DNA of 57,948 nucleotides from Candidatus Gastranaerophilales bacterium (lineage in GTDB: Bacteria > Cyanobacteriota > Vampirovibrionia > Gastranaerophilales > Gastranaerophilaceae): positions 1 to 57,948 of the forward strand of contig CALUWF010000008.1 of the NCBI GenBank assembly GCA_944324405.1, given 5' to 3'. Below are positions 17,768 to 24,953 of the stretch, in pieces (the stretch's first letter is position 1; the number at the start of each line of letters is the position of its first letter). The position numbers and the translations under genes are program-made. The notes under the pieces are model-generated. The model was given only the letters and a program-made list of their open reading frames with translations, had not been told where the DNA came from and did not search any database.

Positions 17768-18310
17768 TTAGTTGAAATATCTTTTTAATAAACCGTCAAA
17801 GCCTCTGCCGTGGCGAGCTTCGTCTTTTGCCATTTCATGAACTGTATCATGAATTGCATCATAGCCTAATTCTTTTGCTCTTTTTGCGATATCAAGCTTG
17901 CCTTGGCATGCGCCATGTTCCGCATCAGCTCTCATTTCAAGGTTCTTTTTGGTTGATGAAGTTACAACTTCGCCCAAAAGTTCCGCAAATTTTGCAGCGT
18001 GCTCAGCTTCTTCAAATGCATATCTTTTAAACGCTTCCGCAACTTCGGGGTAGCCTTCGCGCTCTGCCTGACGGCTCATCGCAAGGTACATACCGACTTC
18101 CGTGCACTCACCGGTAAAGTTTGCTCTTAAACCTTCAACAACTACGGGGTCAATGCCTTCTGTTGATGCAATTGTGTGTTCGCAGGCATATACTTTGCCG
18201 TTTTTATCATCTACAATATTAAAAGTCGTTGCACCGCAAAGGGGGCATTTTTCAGGTTGTTTATCCGCTTCGATTGACCATCCGCAAACCGTACATACAA
18301 ATTTTGTCAT
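17768..18310 (-). CDS. Rubrerythrin, rubredoxin-domain-first type (180 aa)
   Basis: Non-haem iron peroxidase that protects anaerobes from hydrogen peroxide. The rubredoxin domain is N-terminal (C6, C9, C22, C25, as CTVCG and CPLCG), the reverse of classical rubrerythrin. A ferritin-like four-helix domain follows, with di-iron ligands in GECTE, EEAEH, EHG and DEARHG. It begins 3 nt after the stop codon of the fur-like gene, so the regulator and its probable target share one transcript. Confidence 0.92.
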   Translation of the reverse strand: MTKFVCTVCGWSIEADKQPEKCPLCGATTFNIVDDKNGKVYACEHTIASTEGIDPVVVEGLRANFTGECTEVGMYLAMSRQAEREGYPEVAEAFKRYAFEEAEHAAKFAELLGEVVTSSTKKNLEMRADAEHGACQGKLDIAKRAKELGYDAIHDTVHEMAKDEARHGRGFDGLLKRYFN

Positions 18311-18313
18311 TTT

Positions 18314-18697
18314 TTACCTACCTTCTATCTTACATTCCAGGCATACGCCGTGAAAAACTACGTCATAACTGTCTATCTGAAAACCTGTTTCATATTTCGC
18401 CTTCATGAGTATATCCGGCGCAATTTCCGAGGGAACATCATAAACCCTTCCGCATTTTTTACATATAAAATGAAAATGTTCATGTGTATTGTGGTCAAAA
18501 TGGGCTTTATCTTCCAGCCCCTGAATTTTTTTAATCCGCCCTTGCAGTGCCATTGTGTTAAGGTTGCGATAAATCGTAGTGAGAGAAATCCTTGTTTCGG
18601 CCTTTTTTAAAACATCATAGATATATTCTGCCGAAGGATGAATTGCATTGTCCTCTAGCGCTTTGTATATTAATTCTCTCTGTTTTGAATAATGCAT
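18314..18697 (-). CDS. Fur-family regulator, probably PerR-like peroxide sensor (127 aa)
   Basis: Winged-helix DNA-binding domain (residues 1-75) and a metal-binding dimerisation domain with the structural zinc pairs C79/C82 and C119/C122 and the His-rich segment HFDHNTHEHFHF. Co-transcription with rubrerythrin favours a PerR (peroxide-sensing) role over iron regulation, but this is inference from context. A 7-1-7 operator overlapping its own promoter predicts autoregulation. At 127 aa it is slightly short for the family, mostly through loss of N-terminal residues. Confidence 0.88.
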   Translation of the reverse strand: MHYSKQRELIYKALEDNAIHPSAEYIYDVLKKAETRISLTTIYRNLNTMALQGRIKKIQGLEDKAHFDHNTHEHFHFICKKCGRVYDVPSEIAPDILMKAKYETGFQIDSYDVVFHGVCLECKIEGR

Positions 18698-18724
18698 AAT
18701 TATTACTCTTGTTTTTAGGAAAAT

Positions 18725-18767
18725 TGAAAGTAATTTTCATTTTAGTATACTTTTTTAAATTTGTCAA
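18725..18767 (-). promoter_or_regulatory. Consensus promoter with overlapping Fur/PerR-type operator
   Basis: Minus-strand TTGACA (18762-18767), 17-bp spacer, TAAAAT (18739-18744). Immediately downstream is the 7-1-7 inverted repeat TGAAAATTACTTTCA (18725-18739, six of seven pairs matched), sharing one base with the -10. Binding there would block transcription of the fur-like and rubrerythrin genes. Confidence 0.8.
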
Positions 18768-18792
18768 ATAAAATGAATTTAAAACAGGCGCT

Positions 18793-18819
18793 AAAAAAGC
18801 CCCCGGCTTGCGAGGGCTT
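18793..18819 (-). terminator. Terminator of the 128-aa orphan gene
   Basis: Read on the minus strand: AAGCCC, loop, GGGCTT, then six T. It lies 25 bp after the stop codon of the gene starting at 19230. Confidence 0.75.
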
Positions 18820-18843
18820 AATTTATCGGTAATTTTAAGGCGC

Positions 18844-19230
18844 CTACACCTGCATATTTGCTGCAAGTGCGAGTTTTTGAGCGTCAGAGAGGTTTTCCCA
18901 TGCGCTTACGCCTTCAAACTCCGTATCCATCGCGGCTTTAGCGCTTTCTGTGTTGCCTTCAAAGGTTCCCATGGAAGCCTCAATATCTCTTATTCTGTCT
19001 TCGGACAGATATTCTCTGGGGTTAATAAATTTACCAAATGCAACTGCTTTATTTTGCATTGCGCTTAATTGCATTGCTTCAAAAATAGCCTCGGGATCCT
19101 TTGCTTCATTTTGCAAAGGTGCCGGCTGCGAGTTATTTTCTTGCGCTTTTTTACTGTCTGCTTCCTTCTTTACAGAATGATTTTGAACATAAAAATTGGC
19201 GTTTGCACCTATTTTTGAAATATTGTCCAT
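18844..19230 (-). CDS. Orphan 128-aa protein with a sigma-28-like promoter
   Basis: I do not recognise it. No signal peptide or membrane segment. The first 45 residues are polar and rich in Asn, Lys and Gln; the rest (EAIFEAMQLSAMQNKAVAFGKFINPREYL) is predicted helical. A strong AAGGAG site precedes the ATG. It is a single gene between its own promoter and terminator. Because the promoter matches the sigma-28 pattern, I infer a motility role, for example an anti-sigma factor, export chaperone or secreted filament-associated protein. None of those families is recognisable in the sequence. Confidence 0.75.
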   Translation of the reverse strand: MDNISKIGANANFYVQNHSVKKEADSKKAQENNSQPAPLQNEAKDPEAIFEAMQLSAMQNKAVAFGKFINPREYLSEDRIRDIEASMGTFEGNTESAKAAMDTEFEGVSAWENLSDAQKLALAANMQV

Positions 19231-19273
19231 TGTCTTCTCCTTGTTGCCCTTATTGTCATTGCTTACAATAAGT

Positions 19274-19300
19274 ATTTCGGATAAATTTTAATTAACTTTA
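19274..19300 (-). promoter_or_regulatory. Sigma-28-like promoter of the 128-aa orphan
   Basis: Minus strand: TAAA (19297-19300, continuing as TAAAGTT), 15-bp spacer, TCCGAAAT (19274-19281). Compared with GCCGATAA it keeps CCGA and differs at three of eight positions. Confidence 0.5.
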
Positions 19301-19352
19301 TGGTTTTGACAACTAATTGTTACAAAAATTTATATTTCTAAAAACAAAATAA

Positions 19353-19373
19353 AAGCAGCCTATAAGGCTGCTT
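19353..19373 (-). terminator. Terminator of the 167-aa orphan gene
   Basis: Perfect 8-bp stem AAGCAGCC/GGCTGCTT with a 5-nt loop, followed on the minus strand by a T-rich tract. Confidence 0.8.
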
Positions 19374-19421
19374 GATAGTAGAACAATAGAGGAGGAGAAT
19401 AATAGAGTAATGCTTCTTTAA

Positions 19422-19925
19422 TTAAGCAAAAATGTTAAGAGGTTCCTTGTCTTCTTTTTTGCTTTCTTGCTGAGGCCTGTATGCAAAGGGATTAGAGCCT
19501 TTTGCGTCTTTGTTTAAACTTAATGTTTGATAAAGGTCAACTCTTTGGCTTTGAGGTTCAACCGTGTTGATTACTTCAACTTCTGAATTAGCCGGTACAA
19601 AGAGTTTGCCTTCAACGTTTTTTGCCACATTGTTGCCGCCGTATAATGCACTTGCAGCTTGAGAGTTGAGGTAAGAAGTGTTGATGTTTTGAGTGTTTAT
19701 GCCCGATTGAGCGATGGCAATTTCTCTTTGAAGTTCAACGCTTGTCTTTGCGCTGTATAAATCAACTCCCAAAGTAGGACGTCTGAATTGAGATAAATCA
19801 GCTTTTGAAAGGTCAATAGTCTTTTCGGCAGCGCGCGAGAATATTTCTCCCGATATTCTTTGCGCATTTACGCTGTCAATTCCTGCTAAATAATTTTGAT
19901 TTAATCCAAGTCCTGATACACTCAT
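19422..19925 (-). CDS. Orphan 167-aa protein with a sigma-28-type promoter
   Basis: I do not recognise it. It starts MSVSGLGLNQNYLAGIDSV and is rich in Ser, Asn, Gln and Ala, without signal peptide, cysteines or membrane segments. That composition resembles axial or exported flagellar proteins, which use a type III signal. Residues 70-95 (IAIAQSGINTQNINTSYLNS) look helical and amphipathic. The C-terminus is polar and Lys/Glu-rich. It stands alone between a near-consensus TAAA-N15-ACCGATAA promoter and its own terminator. A late flagellar gene is the best inference. Confidence 0.78.
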   Translation of the reverse strand: MSVSGLGLNQNYLAGIDSVNAQRISGEIFSRAAEKTIDLSKADLSQFRRPTLGVDLYSAKTSVELQREIAIAQSGINTQNINTSYLNSQAASALYGGNNVAKNVEGKLFVPANSEVEVINTVEPQSQRVDLYQTLSLNKDAKGSNPFAYRPQQESKKEDKEPLNIFA

Positions 19926-19962
19926 TTCGGGTCTTTCTACTCCATTGTTCCTTATGTAATAC

Positions 19963-19989
19963 TTATCGGTGAAATTTTAAAAAGGTTTA
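19963..19989 (-). promoter_or_regulatory. Sigma-28 (FliA)-type promoter of the 167-aa orphan
   Basis: Minus strand: TAAA (19986-19989), 15-bp spacer, ACCGATAA (19963-19970), seven of eight -10 positions identical to the fliJ promoter. Confidence 0.72.
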
Positions 19990-20052
19990 GCTTTTTAAAA
20001 TTATTTGTTACATATATTTACATAAATTAGTCATTTTTAATTTTCTTTGAGG

Positions 20053-20058
20053 TATAAT
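20053..20058 (+). promoter_or_regulatory. -10 element of the pyr operon promoter
   Basis: A perfect TATAAT; the -35 region is poor (TAGTCA at 20028 with 19-bp spacing is the closest). Predicted start near 20065, just before the leader ORF. Confidence 0.55.
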
Positions 20059-20081
20059 TAAATCAAAAGGACTTCATCCAA

Positions 20082-20120
20082 ATGAATTTAAAAACGTTTA
20101 AACTTAGATATATCAAATAA
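20082..20120 (+). CDS. Candidate 12-codon pyr leader peptide
   Basis: An ATG preceded 10 nt upstream by AAAAGGA opens a frame reading MNLKTFKLRYIK and stopping at 20120. The next base begins the attenuator hairpin. No plus-strand gene lies upstream, so the ORF and hairpin belong to the pyr leader. The arrangement resembles the E. coli pyrBI leader, where a ribosome close behind RNA polymerase prevents terminator formation when UTP is low. Expression is unproven. Confidence 0.5.
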   Translation: MNLKTFKLRYIK

Positions 20121-20147
20121 AAGAAAGGTTTTTGCCTTTCTTTTTTT
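20121..20147 (+). terminator. Attenuator terminator in the pyr operon leader
   Basis: Stem AAGAAAGG/CCTTTCTT (8 bp, 6-nt loop) followed by a run of T. It lies between the TATAAT and the pyrK start codon, 11 nt before the latter, so unregulated it would stop most transcripts before the first gene. Confidence 0.8.
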
Positions 20148-20157
20148 ATGGGTAAAA

Positions 20158-20874
20158 ATGAAAAAAATTCAAAAAGGTACAATTAAAAAAAATCGACTCA
20201 TCGCAAAAGACACTTTCGCGCTTGAAATTTTGTCCGATGTCAAAGAAGCGCATTCGGGACAATTTATCTCAATTTTATGTCCGCCAAAAGTTCTTCGCCG
20301 CCCTTTCAGCATAAAAGGCTTTAAAAACGGCATTATTGAAGTACTCTACAAATTAAAAGGAGAAGGCACAAATTACATAAAATCTCTGAAAGAAGGGAAT
20401 AGCATTGATTTTCTCGGCGCTCTTGGCAGCGGTTTTAAAATTAAAAATAAAAAAGCCCTCCTTGTGGGCGCAGGAATAGGCATTGCACCAATGCTTTTTT
20501 TAAAAGACGAACTCAATTCTCGGGGAATTGAAAACTTTTTAATCACGGGCTTTAAATGTGAAAATGAAGTTATAAAAGGTTCCGATAAAACGGTCATCGG
20601 CGGCTCGGTGATTGATTATCTTGAAGATATTTTAAAAGATTTTAACCCCGGCATTATTTACTCCTGCGGACCGGAAATTGTTTTAAAACTTGTAAGTGAT
20701 TTTGCAAAAAAACACAACCTTGAAGCGCAAATTGCCATGGAGAAAGTCTTTGCCTGCCAGGTCGGGGTATGCAGGGGCTGTGTAATAAAAGTTTTAAAGG
20801 ACGGAAAAGTGCAAAACGCCACAATTTGCCACGACGGGCCGGTTTTTGACGCAAAGGCGGTATTATGGGAATAA
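20158..20874 (+). CDS. pyrK: Dihydroorotate dehydrogenase electron transfer subunit (238 aa)
   Basis: FAD/[2Fe-2S] subunit that passes electrons from dihydroorotate oxidation to NAD. Flavin-binding RRPFSI (residues 47-52), nucleotide-binding GAGIGIAPM (104-112), and a C-terminal iron-sulfur cluster held by C200, C205, C208 and C224 in the spacing CX4CX2CX15C. First gene of the eight-gene pyrimidine operon, starting 11 nt after the attenuator. Overlaps pyrD by 10 nt, fitting a stoichiometric PyrK-PyrD1B complex. Confidence 0.93.
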   Translation: MKKIQKGTIKKNRLIAKDTFALEILSDVKEAHSGQFISILCPPKVLRRPFSIKGFKNGIIEVLYKLKGEGTNYIKSLKEGNSIDFLGALGSGFKIKNKKALLVGAGIGIAPMLFLKDELNSRGIENFLITGFKCENEVIKGSDKTVIGGSVIDYLEDILKDFNPGIIYSCGPEIVLKLVSDFAKKHNLEAQIAMEKVFACQVGVCRGCVIKVLKDGKVQNATICHDGPVFDAKAVLWE

Positions 20875-21776
20875 AAATAGCAAATTTTGAAATGAAAAAC
20901 CCGATAATTGCAGCGTCCGGCACTTTTGGCTACGCCGATGAATTTGAAGATTTTTGCGACGTTTCAAAAATCGGCGCCGTAGCAACAAAAGGAATTACTC
21001 TTGAACCGAGAAGCGGAAACGACGGAGAGAGAATTTTTGAAACCGATTGCGGGATGATAAATCGCATAGGGCTTGAAAACATCGGCATTGAACGCTTTGT
21101 TGAAGAAAAAATCCCCGTTTTAAAAAAGAAAAATATAACATACATCCTAAATGCCGCGGGAAGCACAATTGAAGATTACTCAAAACTGGCTTCAATTGCG
21201 CATAAGAACGGCATTGAGGCGATGGAACTTAACGTTTCCTGTCCTAACGTAAAATCAGGCTGTTTAGAATTCGGCACGGATGAAAATTCACTCTACGAGC
21301 TTGTTTCAAGAGTCAGAAAAAACTACGGCGGCTGTCTTATCGTAAAATTAACCCCCAATGTCACAAGCATTGAAAACCTTGCCGCGGCAGTTGAGAAAGC
21401 AGGCGCAGACGCAATTAGCGCCATAAATACCCTTAAGGGTCTGGGTATAAAAATAGAGTATTTAAACGGAAAATTCTATAAAAGGGAAGTGCAGGGCGGA
21501 CTTTCGGGCAAATGTATAAAACCCGTCGCACTTGCAATGGTAAAGAGAATACGCACGGCAACAAAGCTGCCGATTATAGGCATGGGCGGGATTTCGTGCC
21601 TGAATGATTTATTTGAATTTATAAGCGCGGGCGCGGACGCTTTTGAAATAGGCACGCAAAACTTTACCCAATGCGACGTCTGCAACACTCTGGCAGATGA
21701 CCTTGAAAACTTTATAAAAACTAACGGATTTAAGGATTTTGAAGATTTAAAAGAAAAAATTAAGGAGATAAATTAA
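20865..21776 (+). CDS. pyrD: Dihydroorotate dehydrogenase catalytic subunit, class 1B (303 aa)
   Basis: FMN enzyme oxidising dihydroorotate to orotate. The catalytic base is C126 in NVSCPN, as in class 1 enzymes; the neighbouring pyrK shows it is the NAD-linked 1B type. FMN contacts are in KLTPNV, INTLKG and GMGGIS. The class 1B enzyme does not need quinones or oxygen, which suits an anaerobe. The stop codon overlaps the pyrE start by one base (TAATG). Confidence 0.95.
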   Translation: MGIKIANFEMKNPIIAASGTFGYADEFEDFCDVSKIGAVATKGITLEPRSGNDGERIFETDCGMINRIGLENIGIERFVEEKIPVLKKKNITYILNAAGSTIEDYSKLASIAHKNGIEAMELNVSCPNVKSGCLEFGTDENSLYELVSRVRKNYGGCLIVKLTPNVTSIENLAAAVEKAGADAISAINTLKGLGIKIEYLNGKFYKREVQGGLSGKCIKPVALAMVKRIRTATKLPIIGMGGISCLNDLFEFISAGADAFEIGTQNFTQCDVCNTLADDLENFIKTNGFKDFEDLKEKIKEIN

Positions 21777-22351
21777 TGCAACAGGAAGATGTAAAACAAC
21801 TGCTGATTGACTTTGACGGGCTTTTAAACGGGCATTTCTGCCTTACTTCGGGTTTACATTCCGATACTTATTTCCAATGTGCAAAACTTTACCAATATCC
21901 GCCCGTTGTAAAGACTCTTGCCGCAGAACTGGCTAAAAAGCTCAAAGAAATTGAATTTGACACTGTTGTATCTCCTGCAATAGGCGCGATAATCTTCGGC
22001 TATGAAGTTGCCGCGGCAGCAGATAAAAGAAATCTTTTTGTTGAAAGAAAAGACGGCGAAATGCAGCTAAGGCGCGGTTATAAATTAAAAGAGGGCGAAA
22101 GAGTGCTGATTGTTGAAGATGTAATTACAACCGCAAGAACAATTTTTGAAACAATTGAGGCGCTAAAACCTTTTAAAATTGAAGTAGCAGGTGTTGCCTG
22201 TATTGTAGATCGCTCTGCGGGAAAACTCAAAGACAAACTTGAAATTACATCCCTTCTTCAAGTTGAACCGATAACATACGAGCCTGAAAATTGTCCCTTG
22301 TGCAAATTAGGCATAGAATTGACAAAACCGGGCAGCAGAAGCGGGAAATAG
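21776..22351 (+). CDS. pyrE: Orotate phosphoribosyltransferase (191 aa)
   Basis: Adds the phosphoribosyl group of PRPP to orotate to give OMP. The PRPP loop is VLIVEDVITTART (residues 109-121); the flexible catalytic loop carries RKDGEMQLRRGY. The final 20 residues contain a CPLC pair, as in one subgroup of PyrE enzymes. Translationally coupled to pyrD and 4 nt from pyrB. Confidence 0.94.
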   Translation: MQQEDVKQLLIDFDGLLNGHFCLTSGLHSDTYFQCAKLYQYPPVVKTLAAELAKKLKEIEFDTVVSPAIGAIIFGYEVAAAADKRNLFVERKDGEMQLRRGYKLKEGERVLIVEDVITTARTIFETIEALKPFKIEVAGVACIVDRSAGKLKDKLEITSLLQVEPITYEPENCPLCKLGIELTKPGSRSGK

Positions 22352-22355
22352 AATT

Positions 22356-23255
22356 ATGAAAAATTTAATCAATATAAAAAGTTTAAAAAATGATGAAATC
22401 CTTGAAATAACGGAACTTGCGGAATATTACGAAAAAAATGTGCCCCAAGGTTTACACAAAAGGAAACAAACCGGCTCAGCGGCGCTTTTATTCTTTGAAA
22501 ACTCTACCCGTACAAGGTTTTCCTTTGAAATGGCGTCTAAAAAACTCGGGTTCGACATTTTTAATTTTGACGCACAAAAGTCAAGTATTTTAAAAGGCGA
22601 GGGCTTTTTTGACACCCTGAATAATTTAAATGCCATAGGCTGTGATATAGCGGTAATCAGACACTCGCGCGAAGGCTTTATTGAAGAGCTTGTAAATAAA
22701 GATTATGCCTACGGACTGGGGATTATTAACGCGGGCGAAGGCAAAAGCGCCCATCCGACCCAGGCACTTCTTGATTTTTACACGCTAAAAAAGCATCTTG
22801 GCGATGTTAAGGGCAAAAAAATAGTAATTGTGGGCGATATAATCCACTCGCGCGTTGCAAAATCAAATATAGAGCTGCTCTCGCGCTTCGGAGCGCATGT
22901 TGTCTGTGCTTCGCCGGATTATTTTGAGGACTGGTCGCAGACAAACGCCAAATACGAAGCAAATATCAATATAGCCCTTAAAGACGCTGACGCGGTTATG
23001 GGATTGAGAATTCAAAAAGAACGGCTTGAAAATCAAATCCCGCTTGCAAATTACATTAAAGACTATCAAATAAACGAAACAAACATGCCCGAAAACGCTA
23101 TTTTAATGCACCCGGGGCCCGTTAATCGCGATGTTGAAATTTCAAGCACACTTCTTGATTCACAAAAGGGCAGGGTAATAATAGAACAGGCACGAAACGG
23201 TGTATTTGTACGCATGGCAGTGCTTGATTTAATTTATAAGGGGCTCAGGGCATGA
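22356..23255 (+). CDS. pyrB: Aspartate carbamoyltransferase catalytic subunit (299 aa)
   Basis: Condenses carbamoyl phosphate and aspartate, the committed step. The carbamoyl-phosphate motif STRTRFSFE lies at residues 49-57, HPTQALLD at about 132-139, and HPGPVNRDVE near the C-terminus. The second-half motif reads MGLRIQKER in place of the more usual MxLRxQxER. No pyrI regulatory subunit is encoded in this operon, so the enzyme is probably an unregulated trimer or complexes with the dihydroorotase encoded next, as in Aquifex. Overlaps pyrC by 4 nt. Confidence 0.94.
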   Translation: MKNLINIKSLKNDEILEITELAEYYEKNVPQGLHKRKQTGSAALLFFENSTRTRFSFEMASKKLGFDIFNFDAQKSSILKGEGFFDTLNNLNAIGCDIAVIRHSREGFIEELVNKDYAYGLGIINAGEGKSAHPTQALLDFYTLKKHLGDVKGKKIVIVGDIIHSRVAKSNIELLSRFGAHVVCASPDYFEDWSQTNAKYEANINIALKDADAVMGLRIQKERLENQIPLANYIKDYQINETNMPENAILMHPGPVNRDVEISSTLLDSQKGRVIIEQARNGVFVRMAVLDLIYKGLRA

Positions 23256-24232
23256 CAAATACGGTTGAAATTCCCGCACTTGTTGATATGCATGTCCATT
23301 TAAGGGAACCCGGCTTTGAATACAAAGAAACAATTCAAAGCGGACTTCTGGCCGCATACCGCGGCGGTTTTGGCGCAGTATGCGCTATGCCCAATACAAG
23401 CCCCGTCTGCGATAATATTGATACCCTTAACTATATTCTTGAAAAAGCAAAAGGGTATAAATGCAAGCTGTATCCCGTTTGTGCCGTTACAAAAAATTTA
23501 AACACAAATAAATTGGTGGATTTTGAGGCGCTGGCAAAAGCCGGTGCCGTTGCTTTTTCTAATGACGGTTTGCCGATTTTAAACCATAGTGTTTTCTATA
23601 ACGCGCTTAAATCCGGCTATTTAATACTTTCACACTGCGAAGATGAAACGCGCGAAGTGCAATGGCAATGTGAAATTTTTGAAGAACTTGTACGGGAAGG
23701 CTTTAGCCCCCGTCTGCATTTTTGCCACATATCAAAAAAAGCAAGTCTTGAAATCATTAAAAAAGCAAAAGCCCGCGGGCTTAAAATCACTTGCGAGAGC
23801 GCCCCGCACTATTTTACTTTTACAAATGAAAACATAACAGACACGGGCGTTTTTAAAATGAACCCTCCGCTTGGCGATGAATGCGACAGGCAGGCAGTCA
23901 TTGAAGCGGTGAAAGACGGTACGATTGACACAATTTCAACAGATCACGCCCCCCACGGAGATGACGAAAAGCTCTTGCCTTACGATAAATCCCCAAACGG
24001 CATAACGGGGCTTGAAACGGCATTTTCACTCACTTACGGGCAATTTGGTCTAAACAAAACTATTGAACTTATGTCACTCAACCCGTCAAAAATTTTAGGA
24101 ATTAAAAACGACAAAAAAGTTAAATTTGACCTTGATGCGCCATGGCAGGTTAAAGGGGCTGAATTTGCCTCTAAATGCAAAGTTACGCCTTATGAAGGAA
24201 TGATTTTAAAAGGAGTCAAAATTGATGATTAA
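23252..24232 (+). CDS. pyrC: Dihydroorotase, unusually short class I type (326 aa)
   Basis: Closes carbamoyl aspartate to dihydroorotate. Metal ligands are visible: H14 and H16 (HVHLRE), H128, H159 and D231 (TDHAPH). D105 (SNDG) matches the bridging aspartate of the Aquifex-type enzymes. The protein begins only 13 residues before HxH. Typical class I enzymes (about 420 aa) carry an N-terminal beta-sandwich segment of some 45 residues and a longer C-terminal one, both reduced here. No upstream start could restore them, because the ATG already overlaps pyrB. Pairing with pyrB is suggestive of a PyrB-PyrC complex. Confidence 0.9.
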   Translation: MTNTVEIPALVDMHVHLREPGFEYKETIQSGLLAAYRGGFGAVCAMPNTSPVCDNIDTLNYILEKAKGYKCKLYPVCAVTKNLNTNKLVDFEALAKAGAVAFSNDGLPILNHSVFYNALKSGYLILSHCEDETREVQWQCEIFEELVREGFSPRLHFCHISKKASLEIIKKAKARGLKITCESAPHYFTFTNENITDTGVFKMNPPLGDECDRQAVIEAVKDGTIDTISTDHAPHGDDEKLLPYDKSPNGITGLETAFSLTYGQFGLNKTIELMSLNPSKILGIKNDKKVKFDLDAPWQVKGAEFASKCKVTPYEGMILKGVKIDD

Positions 24233-24953
24233 CGAAAAAATAAAAGAAAAAATCGTGCTCGCACTTGACGTTGAAACGCTTGAAGATGCAAAAAAACTGG
24301 TAGATGAACTCTCGCCCCATGTCGGCACTTTCAAGGTCGGTTTGCAGCTCTACAGCGGTTTTGGCAATGAAATTATAGACTACATTAAAAGTAAAAATTC
24401 AAATTTCTTTCTGGATATAAAATTAATGGACATCCCGAACACCGTTAAAAAAGCGAGCGAAAACATAGTTTTAAGAGGCGCAAATTTCTACAATGTCCAC
24501 GCGCTTGGCGGATTGGAAATGATGAAACAATCAAAAGAAGGCGCATATAAAGCGGCGGAAAAAGCGGGAAGAAAACCGCCTTTAATCCTTGCGGTTACGG
24601 TACTTACAAGTATTTCGCAGGATGTTTTGGATAATGAAATCAAAATAAATACAAATGTCAAAGAACTTGCGATTAATCTTGCAAAACTGGCTAAGCTTGC
24701 GGGTCTTGACGGTGTGGTGGCTTCGGTACATGAACTAAAAGCCATAAAAGAAGCCTGCGGAGCGGATTTTAAAGTCCTGTGCCCCGGTATTCGCCCCCTC
24801 TGGTCGCTAAAAGATGACCAAAAACGAATTGCAACTCCGAAAGAAGCAATTTTAAACGGCGCAGACTATATTGTAATAGGCAGAGCGGTGACTTGCGCAC
24901 CGAATAAAACAGAGGCTATGCAAAAAATTTATGATGAAATTGGAGAAATATAA
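24222..24953 (+). CDS. pyrF: Orotidine 5'-phosphate decarboxylase (243 aa)
   Basis: Last step to UMP. The catalytic charge network is in LDIKLMDIPNT (residues 66-76), and the phosphate-binding loop is near GADYIVIGRAV. Fits the short bacterial group. The ATG overlaps pyrC by 11 nt and the stop overlaps the carA start by one base. Confidence 0.95.
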   Translation: MMINEKIKEKIVLALDVETLEDAKKLVDELSPHVGTFKVGLQLYSGFGNEIIDYIKSKNSNFFLDIKLMDIPNTVKKASENIVLRGANFYNVHALGGLEMMKQSKEGAYKAAEKAGRKPPLILAVTVLTSISQDVLDNEIKINTNVKELAINLAKLAKLAGLDGVVASVHELKAIKEACGADFKVLCPGIRPLWSLKDDQKRIATPKEAILNGADYIVIGRAVTCAPNKTEAMQKIYDEIGEI

